From contig NZ_CP011807.3 of the NCBI RefSeq assembly GCF_001029105.3, positions 1,674,001 to 1,738,000 of the forward strand: DNA of 64,000 nucleotides, given 5' to 3'. Source of the stretch: Pandoraea faecigallinarum. Lineage in GTDB: Bacteria; Pseudomonadota; Gammaproteobacteria; Burkholderiales; Burkholderiaceae. The notes beneath the pieces were generated by a model. That model searched no databases. It worked only from the letters and a program-made list of their open reading frames with translations, and was not told the origin of the DNA. Made by a program: the position numbers and the translations under genes. Each line of letters opens with the position of its first letter. Within the stretch, counting starts at the first letter, position 1. Shown one piece after another: positions 16,901 through 25,297 of the stretch.

Positions 16901-17965
16901 GTGTTGATCGAGCCCGTCGATCCGTACGCTGTCGATGTGATAGACATTGTTCAGCGGCTCGACCTTGCCGAGCTTGACGTCAACCTGTTTGACCGCAACG
17001 AGCGGGGATCCGTCAGCTTCGTTGACCACTGCGTCCGCCAATCCCGCAGTGCCGGTCAGCAGTACGTGATTGCCGTCCTTGTCGCGCGTGAATCGAAGCT
17101 TCAGATCGGTGCTGATCGCACCGCTCTTGATCTGCGCGGGAAAGGTGACTGGCGAGTACCCGAGATACTTCGGCACGTCGAGCCGATCGAGCTTGATGTC
17201 GACGGTCGATTCCAGCGAATCGGCGAATGGCTTCGTCTGCCCCGAGATATGGAGCGGTGCTCCATCGACGGATGCCTGAAGCAGCGGCTGCACGAAGATA
17301 TCCGTGTCGGCCGGGAGATTCGCGATGAATGGCACGCCGACTTGCAGGTTGTCGACGACGTGCTTTTCGTCCTGATAGGCGTCGTCGATGCGGATCGTGC
17401 CGTTCTTGATCTGCACGTTGTTCAGCGCAAAGCGTGCCGGTTTCGACGGCTCCGGGGACGGCGGTCCCGACGTGGCGCGATCGATGATGTCCGAAAAATT
17501 GAAGCGCTGAGGCGCTGTGCGAACGATGTTGACGACCGGCGTATCGATATACAGCTCGCCGATCACCGGGGCGAATCGGAACAGCGAGCTCCACGATGCA
17601 TTGAGACGCAATTCGCCGATATCCACGAATGGCTGGCCGGGTGCCTTGTCGCCGATGTGGACCTTGTGCAGGTCGAGACGCAGCGTGTACGGGTTGAAGC
17701 TGACGTCGCCCACGCTCACCGGCCGTTCGAGATAGGCGGACAGCTTGTCGACGGCATAGTGCTTGAGCGCTGCCGGTACGGTGAAGTAACCCACCACGCC
17801 GAACACGGCAATGATGCCCGCGGCCCACAGGCCGGTTTTGCGCGCGCGGCGGCGCACGTCGGGATCTCGTCCGAGCGCTTGTGCGCGGGCAAGACTCTGC
17901 TGCAAGCGGGTGCCGCCCGCGGAGGATTTCATTGAAGATTCGCGATCGTTCGCTTGCTCGGCCAT
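13976..17965 (-). CDS. Giant DUF748 / AsmA-like envelope protein
   Basis: The 1329-residue protein has one N-terminal membrane anchor (residues about 43-62, GLWAAGIIAVFGVVGYFTV), then a very long periplasmic region of the DUF748/AsmA-like type: repetitive beta-rich segments with phrases such as VGDVSFNPYTLRLDLHKVHI, plus a final domain (about residues 1190-1329). An Ala-rich linker lies near residues 390-430. AsmA-superfamily proteins are now thought to bridge the envelope and move phospholipid to the outer membrane; that role is inferred here. The start is chosen at ATG 17965 because GGGAG sits seven bases upstream; a start 14 codons earlier lacks one. The stop lies 30 bases before the tmRNA 5' end. 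Confidence 0.85.
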   Translation of the reverse strand: MAEQANDRESSMKSSAGGTRLQQSLARAQALGRDPDVRRRARKTGLWAAGIIAVFGVVGYFTVPAALKHYAVDKLSAYLERPVSVGDVSFNPYTLRLDLHKVHIGDKAPGQPFVDIGELRLNASWSSLFRFAPVIGELYIDTPVVNIVRTAPQRFNFSDIIDRATSGPPSPEPSKPARFALNNVQIKNGTIRIDDAYQDEKHVVDNLQVGVPFIANLPADTDIFVQPLLQASVDGAPLHISGQTKPFADSLESTVDIKLDRLDVPKYLGYSPVTFPAQIKSGAISTDLKLRFTRDKDGNHVLLTGTAGLADAVVNEADGSPLVAVKQVDVKLGKVEPLNNVYHIDSVRIDGLDQHVRMEKDGSVNVAKALLPQRPVLKAVGKAVDEAAASPKASEAARSAPKVAAEQTARPATPASAAEAAQTKAAAAVQSSPLDLLVGEASLVNSKLRFTDERGAKPASLSFENIQLGVKQFSTLGKDPASYDASLGIQSGGSLKAHGQFSLPAYNASGELDAQAIALAPLLPFAQGALAGDLKSGTIGAQARFNAAFAPDKQPNVQIDPATATLEKVEWFTGHKGDAPVRLAKAQARLSHFDLGARQAVVDEVTVTGLDLAARRDKDGKINLLALTGDAQPKASTGNGKGINARVGTERGRRTSVRAVAPGAPDAAGAWQWKVGKVAVENASIGFEDRAVKGRPINAKFAPLNIKVQGASQDMSKPLQLEVSGTLNKKGSLNASGNVTPQPLSGDIQLKTQQLDLAAFDSYMSDELNASIASALLSSNGRATFAMRGDTTQATYRGDATLGSVRLLDKVTTDDFVRWNALSVQQINLAVGSGKPNVQLGSIALSRFYARLIINANGRLNLADVVGGKEAPRSLTRANEGIPLDAASAAKPPLDAAASAVEAGQPTEVEKKEQSPGKTTAERGPGYGTGKALPADVHIGRITLQGGNINFTDNFVKPNYTANLTDIGGRIGAFGTATTEPAEVALQGKVNRNAPININGKINPLASMAFVDLGAKADGIELTNLTPYSTKYAGYPIEKGKLTVDVHYLLDQAKLTANNHIFIDQLTFGDHVESPTATNLPVRLAVSLLKNSRGEIDVDIPISGSLDDPQFSLGGVIFRAFVNLIVKAVTAPFSLLASAFGGGDQELGYVEFAPGSARLTPEDEKRLETLVKALNDREALKLDIVGRVDPAKDTDGLRSVAVERAIKAQKVKAMVGKGESVDVDSVKVAPEERSKYLSAAYKAADFAKPRNMIGFTKSLPDDEMEKLMATNVKVDDDDLRALAERRAQRVRSWLDGKIAADRLFVVAPKLNADGIKDKGATTRVDFALK

Positions 17966-18082
17966 GCGGTCTCCCGTAAGTAGCCAGTGAAGCATACGCC
18001 GCGCCACTGAAGCGCGGCGGGACAGTCCCGGAGCGCGGCCGCGAGACTTGCGGCACGGCTGCGGCAGGCAATGGTCAGCGTG

Positions 18083-18811
18083 CTATGCCGTTGACATCAC
18101 CAGCGGGGCGATCGCGCCCGCGCGTTCGACGACGGCGTCGGCCTGCCATTGGGCAGGCGCGAGCAAGTCGCCGCAATAACCGTAGGCCGCAGCCACCGTT
18201 GCCATACCTGCCGCTTTACCGGCCTGCACGTCACGCAGGTCGTCACCTACATACACAATTTGCGCTGGCGCAATGCCGATGCACTCGGCGGCGTACAGCA
18301 AGGGCGCAGGGTGCGGTTTGCTATGCGGCGTGGTATCGCCGGACACCACGCAGGCCGCGCCGTCGGCAAGGCCGAGCAGTTTGACGAGCGGATTGGTCAG
18401 GCGAGCCGCCTTGTTGGTCACGATGCCCCACGGCATGCCGCGCTCGGACAGGGCCGCAAGCAGTGCGGGAATGCCGTCGAACAAATGGCTTTTCACGCAC
18501 AATGCGGCTTCGTAGTTGGCCAGGAAAGCGTCTCTGAGCGACGCAAAGGCCGCATCTTCGGGCGCGACACCGAACGCACTGCCAATCAATCCGCGCGCGC
18601 CATGCGAGGCCTGCAAGCGCAGTGTTTCGTATGGGCCGGGCGGCAAGCCGCGATCCGTACGTACCTTATTGACCGCGGCAACCAGATCGGGCGCGGTGTC
18701 GGCAAGCGTGCCGTCCAGATCGAACAGGACGGCACGGATGTTGCCATGCAACGGCGTCGACACGGTGTGCTCGACAGCGGAGAGCGGGACTCGGGCGGGG
18801 GGCTCGAACAT
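18083..18811 (-). CDS. gph: Phosphoglycolate phosphatase
   Basis: The 242-residue HAD phosphatase has motif I FDLDGTLADTAPDL, motif II VTNK, motif III SKPHP and motif IV YVGDDLRD, the Gph pattern. It removes phosphate from 2-phosphoglycolate formed during DNA repair or oxygenation reactions. The gene starts one base after the ubiG stop, so the two are translationally close and surely co-transcribed, an order conserved in Burkholderiales. The true start might be a few codons downstream (before STPLHGNIRAVLF). Confidence 0.92.
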   Translation of the reverse strand: MFEPPARVPLSAVEHTVSTPLHGNIRAVLFDLDGTLADTAPDLVAAVNKVRTDRGLPPGPYETLRLQASHGARGLIGSAFGVAPEDAAFASLRDAFLANYEAALCVKSHLFDGIPALLAALSERGMPWGIVTNKAARLTNPLVKLLGLADGAACVVSGDTTPHSKPHPAPLLYAAECIGIAPAQIVYVGDDLRDVQAGKAAGMATVAAAYGYCGDLLAPAQWQADAVVERAGAIAPLVMSTA

Positions 18812-18812
18812 A

Positions 18813-19508
18813 TCAGGCGTCGCGTGTGCACGCGACCATGTAGTTGACGTCGGTATCGCGATTGATCGAGTAACGCTTGCTGATCGGATTGTAGGTCATG
18901 CCGCGCATGTCGCGAACGGCGAGACCGCTGGCGCGGGCAAACGATGCCAGCTCCGACGGACGAATGAATTTCGCGTAATCGTGGGTACCGCGCGGCAACA
19001 TCCGCAGCACGTATTCGGCACCGACCACGGCCAGCAGCCAGGCTTTCGGTTTCCGATTGAGCGTGGAGAAGAACACATGGCCGCCCGGTTTCACCAGCGT
19101 GGCGCAAGCGGCGACGATCGACGCGGGCGACGGCACGTGTTCGAGCATCTCCATGCAGGTGACGACATCGTATGTCCCTGCTTCACGTGCGGCGAGCGCC
19201 TCCGCAGCGATTTCTTCGTACTCGATGTGGAGACCGGCTTCGAGACTGTGCAGGTCGGCGACGCCGAGGGCTTTCTTCGAAAGGTCGATGCCCTTCACGC
19301 GGGCGCCCTGACGCGCCATCGATTCCGAGAGGATGCCGCCTCCGCAGCCGATATCGAGCACGCGTTTGCCTTGCAGCGGCACGTGTTGTTCGATCCAGTC
19401 GAGGCGCAGCGGGTTGATCTCGTGCAGCGGCTTGAATTCGCTGTGCGGATCCCACCAGCGGTGGGCCAGTTCACTGAATTTATTGAGTTCTTGCGGATCG
19501 GCGTTCAT
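18813..19508 (-). CDS. ubiG: Ubiquinone biosynthesis O-methyltransferase
   Basis: The 231-residue SAM-dependent methyltransferase performs both O-methylations of ubiquinone synthesis. The characteristic UbiG N-terminus [20 protein letters not shown] is followed by motif [14 protein letters not shown] (SAM binding), the motif [11 protein letters not shown] and FFSTLNR. Family members in E. coli have 240 residues. The start at ATG 19508 gives the expected N-terminus. A promoter candidate lies about 100 bases upstream. It forms an operon with gph. Confidence 0.95.
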   Translation of the reverse strand: MNADPQELNKFSELAHRWWDPHSEFKPLHEINPLRLDWIEQHVPLQGKRVLDIGCGGGILSESMARQGARVKGIDLSKKALGVADLHSLEAGLHIEYEEIAAEALAAREAGTYDVVTCMEMLEHVPSPASIVAACATLVKPGGHVFFSTLNRKPKAWLLAVVGAEYVLRMLPRGTHDYAKFIRPSELASFARASGLAVRDMRGMTYNPISKRYSINRDTDVNYMVACTRDA

Positions 19509-19607
19509 CACTTGCTCATGGACATTGACGGATTGGCGCAGGCGGGATGCGGCATGGCTGCGTGCCCTGTGTACCTGATGGTCGGCGGGCGCCGTCGAGA
19601 TGGGGCA

Positions 19608-19637
19608 AGTATAACGAAGTGAGTATGCCCATGTCCA
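19608..19637 (-). promoter_or_regulatory. Putative sigma-70 promoter of ubiG-gph
   Basis: On the minus strand, TGGACA (19637-19632) and TATACT (19613-19608) are separated by 18 bases; each hexamer matches consensus at five of six positions. Confidence 0.55.
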
Positions 19638-19803
19638 AAGCACGAGGCCCGGCGGGGCCTGTCCGGTCGGGAGCCGGCGAGCGTGCGGAAGGCGGCGTCC
19701 ATTGGCGGGGCGTCGCCGCGGCGTGGACCGGCACCGCACGGCCACGCCGCTCCGACCCGACCTTCTGCCCGGTCGTCTTGGTCGTCCTGGTCGTCTCAAA
19801 TGA

Positions 19804-19819
19804 CAGGTCCGAAGACCTG
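19804..19819 (-). terminator. Weak hairpin after ald
   Basis: On the minus strand CAGGTC-TTCG-GACCTG is a stable UUCG-capped stem 24 bases after the ald stop, followed by TCATTTG, a poor U-tract. It may act as a weak terminator or RNA-end stabiliser. Confidence 0.4.
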
Positions 19820-19843
19820 GCTACGTAAGACGCATCGTCACCG

Positions 19844-20977
19844 CTAGGCCGCGGCCGGCAGATTCGCGAGCACCGCATGCGGGTCGTGATAGACGAGCCC
19901 GAGCGCGTCGGCAACGCCACGGTTCGTCACCATGCCGCGCGCGACGTTAAGACCCGCAAGAAGATGTGCATCGGCGCGCATCGCTGCCGCGGCACCGTGG
20001 TCGGCCAATTGCAGGATGAATGGCAGCGTCACGTTGTTCAGGGCAAACGTCGACGTGCGGGGCACGCCACCGGGCATGTTGGCTACGCAGTAATGCACGA
20101 CGCCGTCGACAACGTAGACGGGGTCGGCGTGCGTAGTCGGATGCGATGTCTCGCAGCATCCGCCCTGATCGATCGCGACGTCGACGATGACCGAACCCTT
20201 GCGCATGAGGCCGAGCATCGGGCGGGTGATGAGTTTCGGCGCTGCGGCGCCCGGAATCAACACGCCGCCAATAACGAGGTCGGCCTCGCGCAAATGCATC
20301 TCGATGGCGTGTTGCGTCGAATGGACGGTTTGCACGCGCGCGCCGAACTGGGCGCTGATGCGTCGCAGTGCGTCGACCGACTTGTCGATGACCGTGACCT
20401 GCGCCCCAATGCCCGCCGCCACCGTCGCGGCATTGGTGCCGACGACACCGCCGCCCAGAATCACGACCTTGCCCGCTTCCACGCCGGGCACGCCGGAGAG
20501 CAGCAGGCCGAGTCCGCCATGCGATTTTTCCAACGCCGTTGCACCGGCCTGAATCGACATGCGCCCGGCAACTTCCGACATCGGCGCAAGCAGCGGCAGA
20601 CCGCCGTTCGCGGACGTTACGGTTTCGTACGCAATGCACGTGGCGCCACTCTTGATGAGGTCGCGGGTTTGGTCGGCGTCGGGGGCAAGATGCAGGTAGG
20701 TGAACAGGGTGTGATGGGGCCGCAAACGGGCCCGCTCCACGGCTTGAGGCTCCTTGACCTTGACGATCAGCTCGGCGCGGTCGAAAACGTCGACGGCATT
20801 GGCAGCGATGCGTGCACCGGCGGCGGCGTAGACCGTGTCGTCCATGCCGATGCCTTCACCGGCCTGCGTCTCGACCCACACCTCGTGCCCGCGCGCCACC
20901 ACTTCGCGTACGGCTGCGGGCGTCATGCCTACGCGATATTCGTGGTTCTTGATCTCCTTGGGTACACCGATCTTCAT
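19844..20977 (-). CDS. ald: Alanine dehydrogenase
   Basis: The 377-residue NAD-dependent enzyme interconverts L-alanine with pyruvate plus ammonia. The N-terminus MKIGVPKEIKNHEYRVGMTP is the alanine dehydrogenase signature, and the second signature VVILGGGVVGTNAA binds NAD. The start is chosen at ATG 20977 (GGAG eight bases upstream); a 16-codon in-frame extension is not supported. It lies after dadA on the same strand, but a full terminator separates them. Together they would convert D-alanine or L-alanine to pyruvate. Confidence 0.95.
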   Translation of the reverse strand: MKIGVPKEIKNHEYRVGMTPAAVREVVARGHEVWVETQAGEGIGMDDTVYAAAGARIAANAVDVFDRAELIVKVKEPQAVERARLRPHHTLFTYLHLAPDADQTRDLIKSGATCIAYETVTSANGGLPLLAPMSEVAGRMSIQAGATALEKSHGGLGLLLSGVPGVEAGKVVILGGGVVGTNAATVAAGIGAQVTVIDKSVDALRRISAQFGARVQTVHSTQHAIEMHLREADLVIGGVLIPGAAAPKLITRPMLGLMRKGSVIVDVAIDQGGCCETSHPTTHADPVYVVDGVVHYCVANMPGGVPRTSTFALNNVTLPFILQLADHGAAAAMRADAHLLAGLNVARGMVTNRGVADALGLVYHDPHAVLANLPAAA

Positions 20978-21036
20978 GATGCGTCTCCTTTGTTGTGATG
21001 TGACAGCAAACAGCAGGAACGGCAATGAGGCGGCTC

Positions 21037-21067
21037 AAAACAAAAACGGCACCCGAAGGTGCCGTTT
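21037..21067 (-). terminator. Rho-independent terminator between dadA and ald
   Basis: On the minus strand AAACGGCACC-TTCG-GGTGCCGTTT is a perfect 10-bp UUCG-capped stem followed by TTGTTTTG, seven bases after the dadA stop. It should separate dadA transcription from ald, at least partly. Confidence 0.93.
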
Positions 21068-21073
21068 CGTGAA

Positions 21074-22360
21074 TCAGGCGAAGGCCGGTTGGGCCTGCGC
21101 ATCGGACGCGCCACTGTAGCGCGCCACGGACAGGTCGTCGGCAAGAATGGCAGGCCGGCGGCCAGACATCAGATCTGCCAGAAGTTGCCCCGAGCCGCAC
21201 GACATCGTCCAGCCCAGCGTGCCGTGGCCGGTGTTCAGGAACAGGTTGCGCAGCGCCGTGGCGCCCACGATAGGCGTGCCGTCCGGCGTCATGGGGCGCA
21301 GGCCGGTCCAGAACGATGCTTCGGCCGTATTGCCCGCACCTGGATACAGGTCGTTGACCACCATTTCCAGCGTGGCGCGCCGCGCGGGGTTGAGCGCCTT
21401 GTTGTACCCCACGACTTCGGCCATACCGCCCACGCGGATCCGATTCTCGAAACGCGTGACCGCGATTTTGTAGGTTTCGTCCAGAATCGTCGAAACCGGT
21501 GCGCGGGACGCGTCGATGATCGGCACGGTGATCGAATACCCCTTGAGTGGATACACCGGAATATCGACGATACCGCGCAGGAATGGCGTCGAGTACGAGC
21601 CGAGTGCGACGACATAGGCATCCGCACGTTGCAGCGATCCGGCGCAAACGACGCCTTCGATCTTGTCGCCGGCCACGTTAAGTCCGTCAATCGGCATGTC
21701 GTACCGGAATTTCACGCCAAGCGCCTCGGCCATGGCAGCCAGGCGCGTCGTGAACATCTGGCAATCGCCGGTTTCGTCGTTCGGCAGGCGCAGGCCGCCC
21801 GTCAACTTGTGCGAGACCGCGCCCAGAGCCGGTTCCGCGCTGGCGAGCGCCTGGCTATCGAGCAACTCGAACGGCACGCCGGCGTCTTCGAGCACGGCGA
21901 TATCACGCGCGGCATTCGCCAATTGCTCTTCCGTACGGAAGAGTTGCAGCGTGCCAGCCTGACGGCCTTCGTACGCGATTCCCGTTTCTGCACGCAGTTC
22001 GCGGAAGCAATCGCGGCTGTATTCCGCAATCCGCACCATGCGCTCCTTATTGACGGCGTAACGCTCGGGCGTGCAATTGCGCAGCATCTGATAGAGCCAC
22101 TTCAATTGCGTTAGCGTGCCGTCCGGGCGGATCGCGAGCGGAGCGTGCTTTTGGAAAAGCCACTTGAGGGCCTTCGTCGGAATTCCCGGCGCGGCCCAGG
22201 GCGACGCATAGCCCGGGGAAATCTGGCCGGCGTTGCCGAAGCTGGTTTCGAGCGCCGGGCCAGCCCGGCGATCGAGCACCGTGACGTCGTGCCCGGCCTT
22301 GGCCAGATAGTAGGCGCTGGTAACGCCGATGACGCCGCTGCCGAGAACGATGACCTTCAT
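21074..22360 (-). CDS. dadA: D-amino acid dehydrogenase
   Basis: The 428-residue FAD enzyme oxidises D-alanine and other D-amino acids to 2-oxo acids, feeding electrons into the respiratory chain at the inner membrane. The N-terminal FAD motif is [19 protein letters not shown], followed by [20 protein letters not shown], highly typical of DadA, and the C-terminal [15 protein letters not shown]. It is divergent from an Lrp-type regulator across 104 bases. No alanine racemase gene is seen beside it. Confidence 0.95.
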   Translation of the reverse strand: MKVIVLGSGVIGVTSAYYLAKAGHDVTVLDRRAGPALETSFGNAGQISPGYASPWAAPGIPTKALKWLFQKHAPLAIRPDGTLTQLKWLYQMLRNCTPERYAVNKERMVRIAEYSRDCFRELRAETGIAYEGRQAGTLQLFRTEEQLANAARDIAVLEDAGVPFELLDSQALASAEPALGAVSHKLTGGLRLPNDETGDCQMFTTRLAAMAEALGVKFRYDMPIDGLNVAGDKIEGVVCAGSLQRADAYVVALGSYSTPFLRGIVDIPVYPLKGYSITVPIIDASRAPVSTILDETYKIAVTRFENRIRVGGMAEVVGYNKALNPARRATLEMVVNDLYPGAGNTAEASFWTGLRPMTPDGTPIVGATALRNLFLNTGHGTLGWTMSCGSGQLLADLMSGRRPAILADDLSVARYSGASDAQAQPAFA

Positions 22361-22464
22361 TGCGTTGACTCCTGTAAAACCATAGTTATGCAGTAATAAT
22401 TCGCATGCTATTCTCGGAATGTCAGGTTTAGTTAATGTATATTGGCTGAATTCAGGAAAAAATC
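22361..22464. promoter_or_regulatory. Divergent dadA / Lrp-family promoter region
   Basis: 104 AT-rich bases hold the start signals of both genes. A near-dyad around AATTCGCATGCTATTCTCGGAAT (split as AATTCGCATG and CTATTCTC) and the AT-rich TTAGTTAATGTATATT stretch fit the loose Lrp/AsnC binding pattern. TATATT (before the regulator gene) is a possible -10. Confidence 0.45.
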
Positions 22465-22953
22465 ATGAGAGTGCAGCAGCAATCGGTTCGTACGCTGGAT
22501 CGGCTCGACCGGCGCATCCTCGGGCTGCTTCAGCAAGATGGCCGGATATCCATGAAAGATCTGTCGGAGCAGGTCGGTTTATCGATCACGCCTTGCATCG
22601 AGCGGGTGAAGCGCATGGAGCGAGACGGGGTCATCATGGGCTACTTCGCCCGCGTGAATCCGGCCGCGCTTGGGGCGGCGCTGCTGGTGTTCGTCGAGAT
22701 CACGCTCGATCACAAGTCGGGCAACATGTTCGACCAGTTCCGCCGGGAGGTTCTGCGAATTCCCGAGGTGATGGAGTGTCATCTGATTTCCGGCGACTTC
22801 GACTACCTCATCAAGGCGCGGATTCGCGAGATGTCCGAGTACCGCAAGTTGCTGGGAGACATTCTTCTGCAACTGCCGGGGGCCGTGCAGTCGAAGAGCT
22901 ACGTGGTGATGGAGGAGATCAAGGAGACGCTCACCATCCACGTGGAAGAGTGA
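22465..22953 (+). CDS. dadR: Lrp/AsnC-family regulator of D-alanine catabolism
   Basis: The 162-residue protein has an N-terminal HTH (LDRLDRRILGLLQQDGRISMKDLSEQVGLSITPCIERVKRMERDGVI) and a C-terminal RAM ligand-binding domain (MECHLISGDFDYLIKARIREMSEY). It is divergent from dadA and closely resembles BkdR/DadR/Lrp of proteobacteria, in which L-alanine, leucine or other amino acids act as effector. The start has AGGAAA nearby. The role as activator of dadA is inferred from position. Confidence 0.85.
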   Translation: MRVQQQSVRTLDRLDRRILGLLQQDGRISMKDLSEQVGLSITPCIERVKRMERDGVIMGYFARVNPAALGAALLVFVEITLDHKSGNMFDQFRREVLRIPEVMECHLISGDFDYLIKARIREMSEYRKLLGDILLQLPGAVQSKSYVVMEEIKETLTIHVEE

Positions 22954-22979
22954 GTGCAGCGCGGTGCCTGCCGGTTTGC

Positions 22980-24164
22980 CTAAAAGAGGGGCATTTGCGG
23001 GTCGACCTTGCCGGTCGGATCCGACGCGGACGTGTGCGGTGTGTGTGTCGCGCGTCGTTGGGCGCGTACGCCGTCGCTAGCGCCGAAGCTGTCCGGCCGC
23101 ACGGGATCGGGCACACGAAACTGATCGTTTCTTAATGGAGGCCGGGCCTGATTGAGGCCCAATTTGCGGGCGGCCAGATGAAACCGCTGTCGAATCAGTT
23201 CCGCGTGTAGCCCAGTACCTCGCATGCGCGTACCGAACTCGGCGCTGTTGTGTTTCCCATCCCGAACCTGTTCGATCAGGCTCATGACGTGGCGGGCCCG
23301 CATCGGGTAATTCGCTTCGAGCCAGTCGACGAACACGTCATGGACTTCCCGCGGCAATCGGAGCATCACGTAAGCGGCGTATGTCGCGCCGGCTTCGGCG
23401 GCCGTCGTCAATACCCGTTCGATATCGAAGTCGGTAAGTGCCGGCACGATCGGCGCCACGATGACACCGGTCGGAATGCCGGCGTCCGTCAGCTTGCGAA
23501 TCGCTTCGATGCGCTTCGGCGGGGTGTTCGCGCGAGGTTCCATTTTGCGCGCGATCTCCGCGTCGAGCGTGCCTACCGATATGAATACTCTGGCGAGCCC
23601 ACGTTTGGCCATACGCGACAGGATGTCGATGTCGCGGGTCACAAGCGCCGATTTGGTCGTGATGCCCACCGGGTGACCAAAGCGCTCGAGCACTTCGAGC
23701 ACGCTTCGTGTAATACCGTATTCACGCTCGATCGGTTGGTAGGGGTCGGTGTTGGCGCCCAGCGCGAGCAAAGCTGGCTGGTACCCGCGTTTGCGTAGTT
23801 CGGCATCCAGACGCTCGGCGGCGTTGTGCTTTGCGTAGAGGCGCGTCTCGAAGTCCAGTCCTGGCGAGAGTCCCAGATAGGCGTGTGTCGGACGGGCATA
23901 ACAGTATGTGCATCCGTGTTCGCATCCCCGATAGGGGTTGATCGAGCGATCGAACGGGATGTCGGCGGAGGTGTTCCGGGAGATGATGGTGCGCGCATTT
24001 TCCAGAGCGACCTGAGTCACGAATTTGACCTCGCATTCCTGGGCGATGTCCGATTCGTGGCGGCTCTCGTCGCTTTCGCGGCGGAATTCGGAGAAGCGGG
24101 ATTCGAGATTGGCCGTAGCGCCTCGGCCCTTACGCGACGGGGGCGGCGCGAATGAGGATGCCAT
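22980..24164 (-). CDS. PA0069-family radical SAM protein, SOS-box controlled
   Basis: The 394-residue radical SAM protein has the cluster motif CEHGCTYC (Cys81, Cys85, Cys88), preceded by INPYRG, the pattern of the PA0069/Rv2578c family distantly related to spore photoproduct lyase (SplB). The [4Fe-4S] cluster would cleave SAM to make a 5'-deoxyadenosyl radical; the substrate is unknown. The C-terminal 60 residues are variable and Arg/Pro/Asp-rich. A GGAG ribosome-binding site precedes the ATG. A perfect LexA box overlaps its promoter 67 bases upstream, pointing to a DNA-damage role. Confidence 0.88.
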   Translation of the reverse strand: MASSFAPPPSRKGRGATANLESRFSEFRRESDESRHESDIAQECEVKFVTQVALENARTIISRNTSADIPFDRSINPYRGCEHGCTYCYARPTHAYLGLSPGLDFETRLYAKHNAAERLDAELRKRGYQPALLALGANTDPYQPIEREYGITRSVLEVLERFGHPVGITTKSALVTRDIDILSRMAKRGLARVFISVGTLDAEIARKMEPRANTPPKRIEAIRKLTDAGIPTGVIVAPIVPALTDFDIERVLTTAAEAGATYAAYVMLRLPREVHDVFVDWLEANYPMRARHVMSLIEQVRDGKHNSAEFGTRMRGTGLHAELIRQRFHLAARKLGLNQARPPLRNDQFRVPDPVRPDSFGASDGVRAQRRATHTPHTSASDPTGKVDPQMPLF

Positions 24165-24226
24165 GGTTCGTCTCCTGGATGGCTGACCCTGTCACGCATG
24201 AGGAGCAGTCGCAGGGAATGAAGCTC

Positions 24227-24250
24227 ATTATACTGTGTTTTTGTACAGTA
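24227..24250 (-). promoter_or_regulatory. LexA box overlapping the radical SAM promoter
   Basis: TACTGTGTTTTTGTACAGTA at 24231-24250 matches the SOS consensus CTGT-N8-ACAG with perfect half-sites. On the minus strand its end overlaps a perfect -10 TATAAT (24232-24227), so LexA bound here would block the promoter of the radical SAM gene. Confidence 0.88.
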
Positions 24251-24352
24251 TTTGGGCGGAGGCGAAAGATGGCAAATGGACGCGCGGCGGTTGCCGCAAC
24301 GAGATCGATGGGGGCGGCAACGTACTGGAAGGGATGGGCGTCGTGGCTATCG

Positions 24353-25291
24353 TTATGCGTCGCGTTCGGGCGTTGCTGGTGGAATGTAAGGGGCTACGGT
24401 GCGGGCGATGGCGTCGAGGGCTGCGTTGTCGGCGTTCGGGCGCTGGCGGGCAAGGTGAATGGCGCGAAGCGTCAACAACGAGTACAGGGTGGCGTGGTTG
24501 CCGCCCATCGCCGCAAGCGCTTCGGTATGGCGGGTGACGATGCCGGCGTCGCCGCGCGACACCGGCCCGGCAAGGGCGCCGGAGAGCCCGCGCTCGCGCG
24601 CCGCATTGAGCGTTCCCATGACGAGCGGCCACATGGCCTCACGGGCGTCGCTCTCAGGCAAGCCGACGGCTTTCCAGAGGTGAGTCGCCTCGTCCAGCAG
24701 GCAAAGCAGAAAGCTGGCCGCATAGTTCGCGCCAGCGTGATAACGCATGCGCTCGCCCGCCGGAATCGACAAGGGACGGCACCCTATGTCGCTTGCGAAA
24801 CGTTGAAGGATTTCGTTCAACGGCGCTTCGGCCTCGATGGTGATCGCGCTGCCGGACAGGCGGGCGGCATCGTCGTCGAGTCCGGCGAAAAGAAAAAGCG
24901 GATGGAAACCGCCAATTTGCCCGCCGCTTCTTGTCGCAGGCGCGAGCAGCCCGACTTCGGACGCGCCGCTGCAATGCACCAGCGCCTGACCGGCTTGGGG
25001 GGCGAGGTGGGCGGCGCAGTCGGCAAGGGCGTCGTCGGAAACGGTGAGAAAGATCAGATCGGCGCGCGAAAAGATGGCGTGCATGTCACCGGGGCGTTCG
25101 AGGGGCAATACCGCGCATTCCGGCAACGTGCTCGCGATGTGCTGCGCGCTCTCGATGCGCCGGCTTGCGACGACCTCGACTCGATATCCCGCATCGCTCG
25201 CTGCCTTGGCCAACGCGCGAGCCACACGCCCGGCGCCAATGAAGCCGAGCGTCGGCCGAGCGGGAAGGGAATTGGCGGTGGGTATCACCAT
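24353..25291 (-). CDS. DUF2520 / Rossmann-like dehydrogenase-type protein
   Basis: The 312-residue protein has an N-terminal NAD(P)-binding Rossmann fold (LGFIGAGRVARALAKAASDAGY) resembling pyrroline-5-carboxylate reductase and a C-terminal DUF2520 domain (GGFHPLFLF...YHAGANYAASFLLCLLDEA). The family is often annotated as a ProC-like or short-chain dehydrogenase-like protein, but no reaction is established. It lies six bases downstream of the TM2 gene and is probably the last gene of a three-gene operon (META lipoprotein, TM2, DUF2520). Confidence 0.82.
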   Translation of the reverse strand: MVIPTANSLPARPTLGFIGAGRVARALAKAASDAGYRVEVVASRRIESAQHIASTLPECAVLPLERPGDMHAIFSRADLIFLTVSDDALADCAAHLAPQAGQALVHCSGASEVGLLAPATRSGGQIGGFHPLFLFAGLDDDAARLSGSAITIEAEAPLNEILQRFASDIGCRPLSIPAGERMRYHAGANYAASFLLCLLDEATHLWKAVGLPESDAREAMWPLVMGTLNAARERGLSGALAGPVSRGDAGIVTRHTEALAAMGGNHATLYSLLTLRAIHLARQRPNADNAALDAIARTVAPYIPPATPERDA

Positions 25292-25297
25292 CGGCGA

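Larger units (their letters stand above)
19509..19843. other. Intergenic region between ubiG and ald
   Basis: 335 bases without a gene. It contains the ubiG promoter candidate (19608-19637), a hairpin AGGCCC-GGCG-GGGCCT (19645-19660) and the UUCG hairpin after ald (19804-19819). The short plus-strand open frame here lacks any family features. Confidence 0.5.

Noticed and set aside
24231-24250. Hairpin terminator after DUF2520 or before the radical SAM gene
   Set aside because: The symmetry is explained better by the LexA consensus; the stem is short and AT-rich with no stop codon near.
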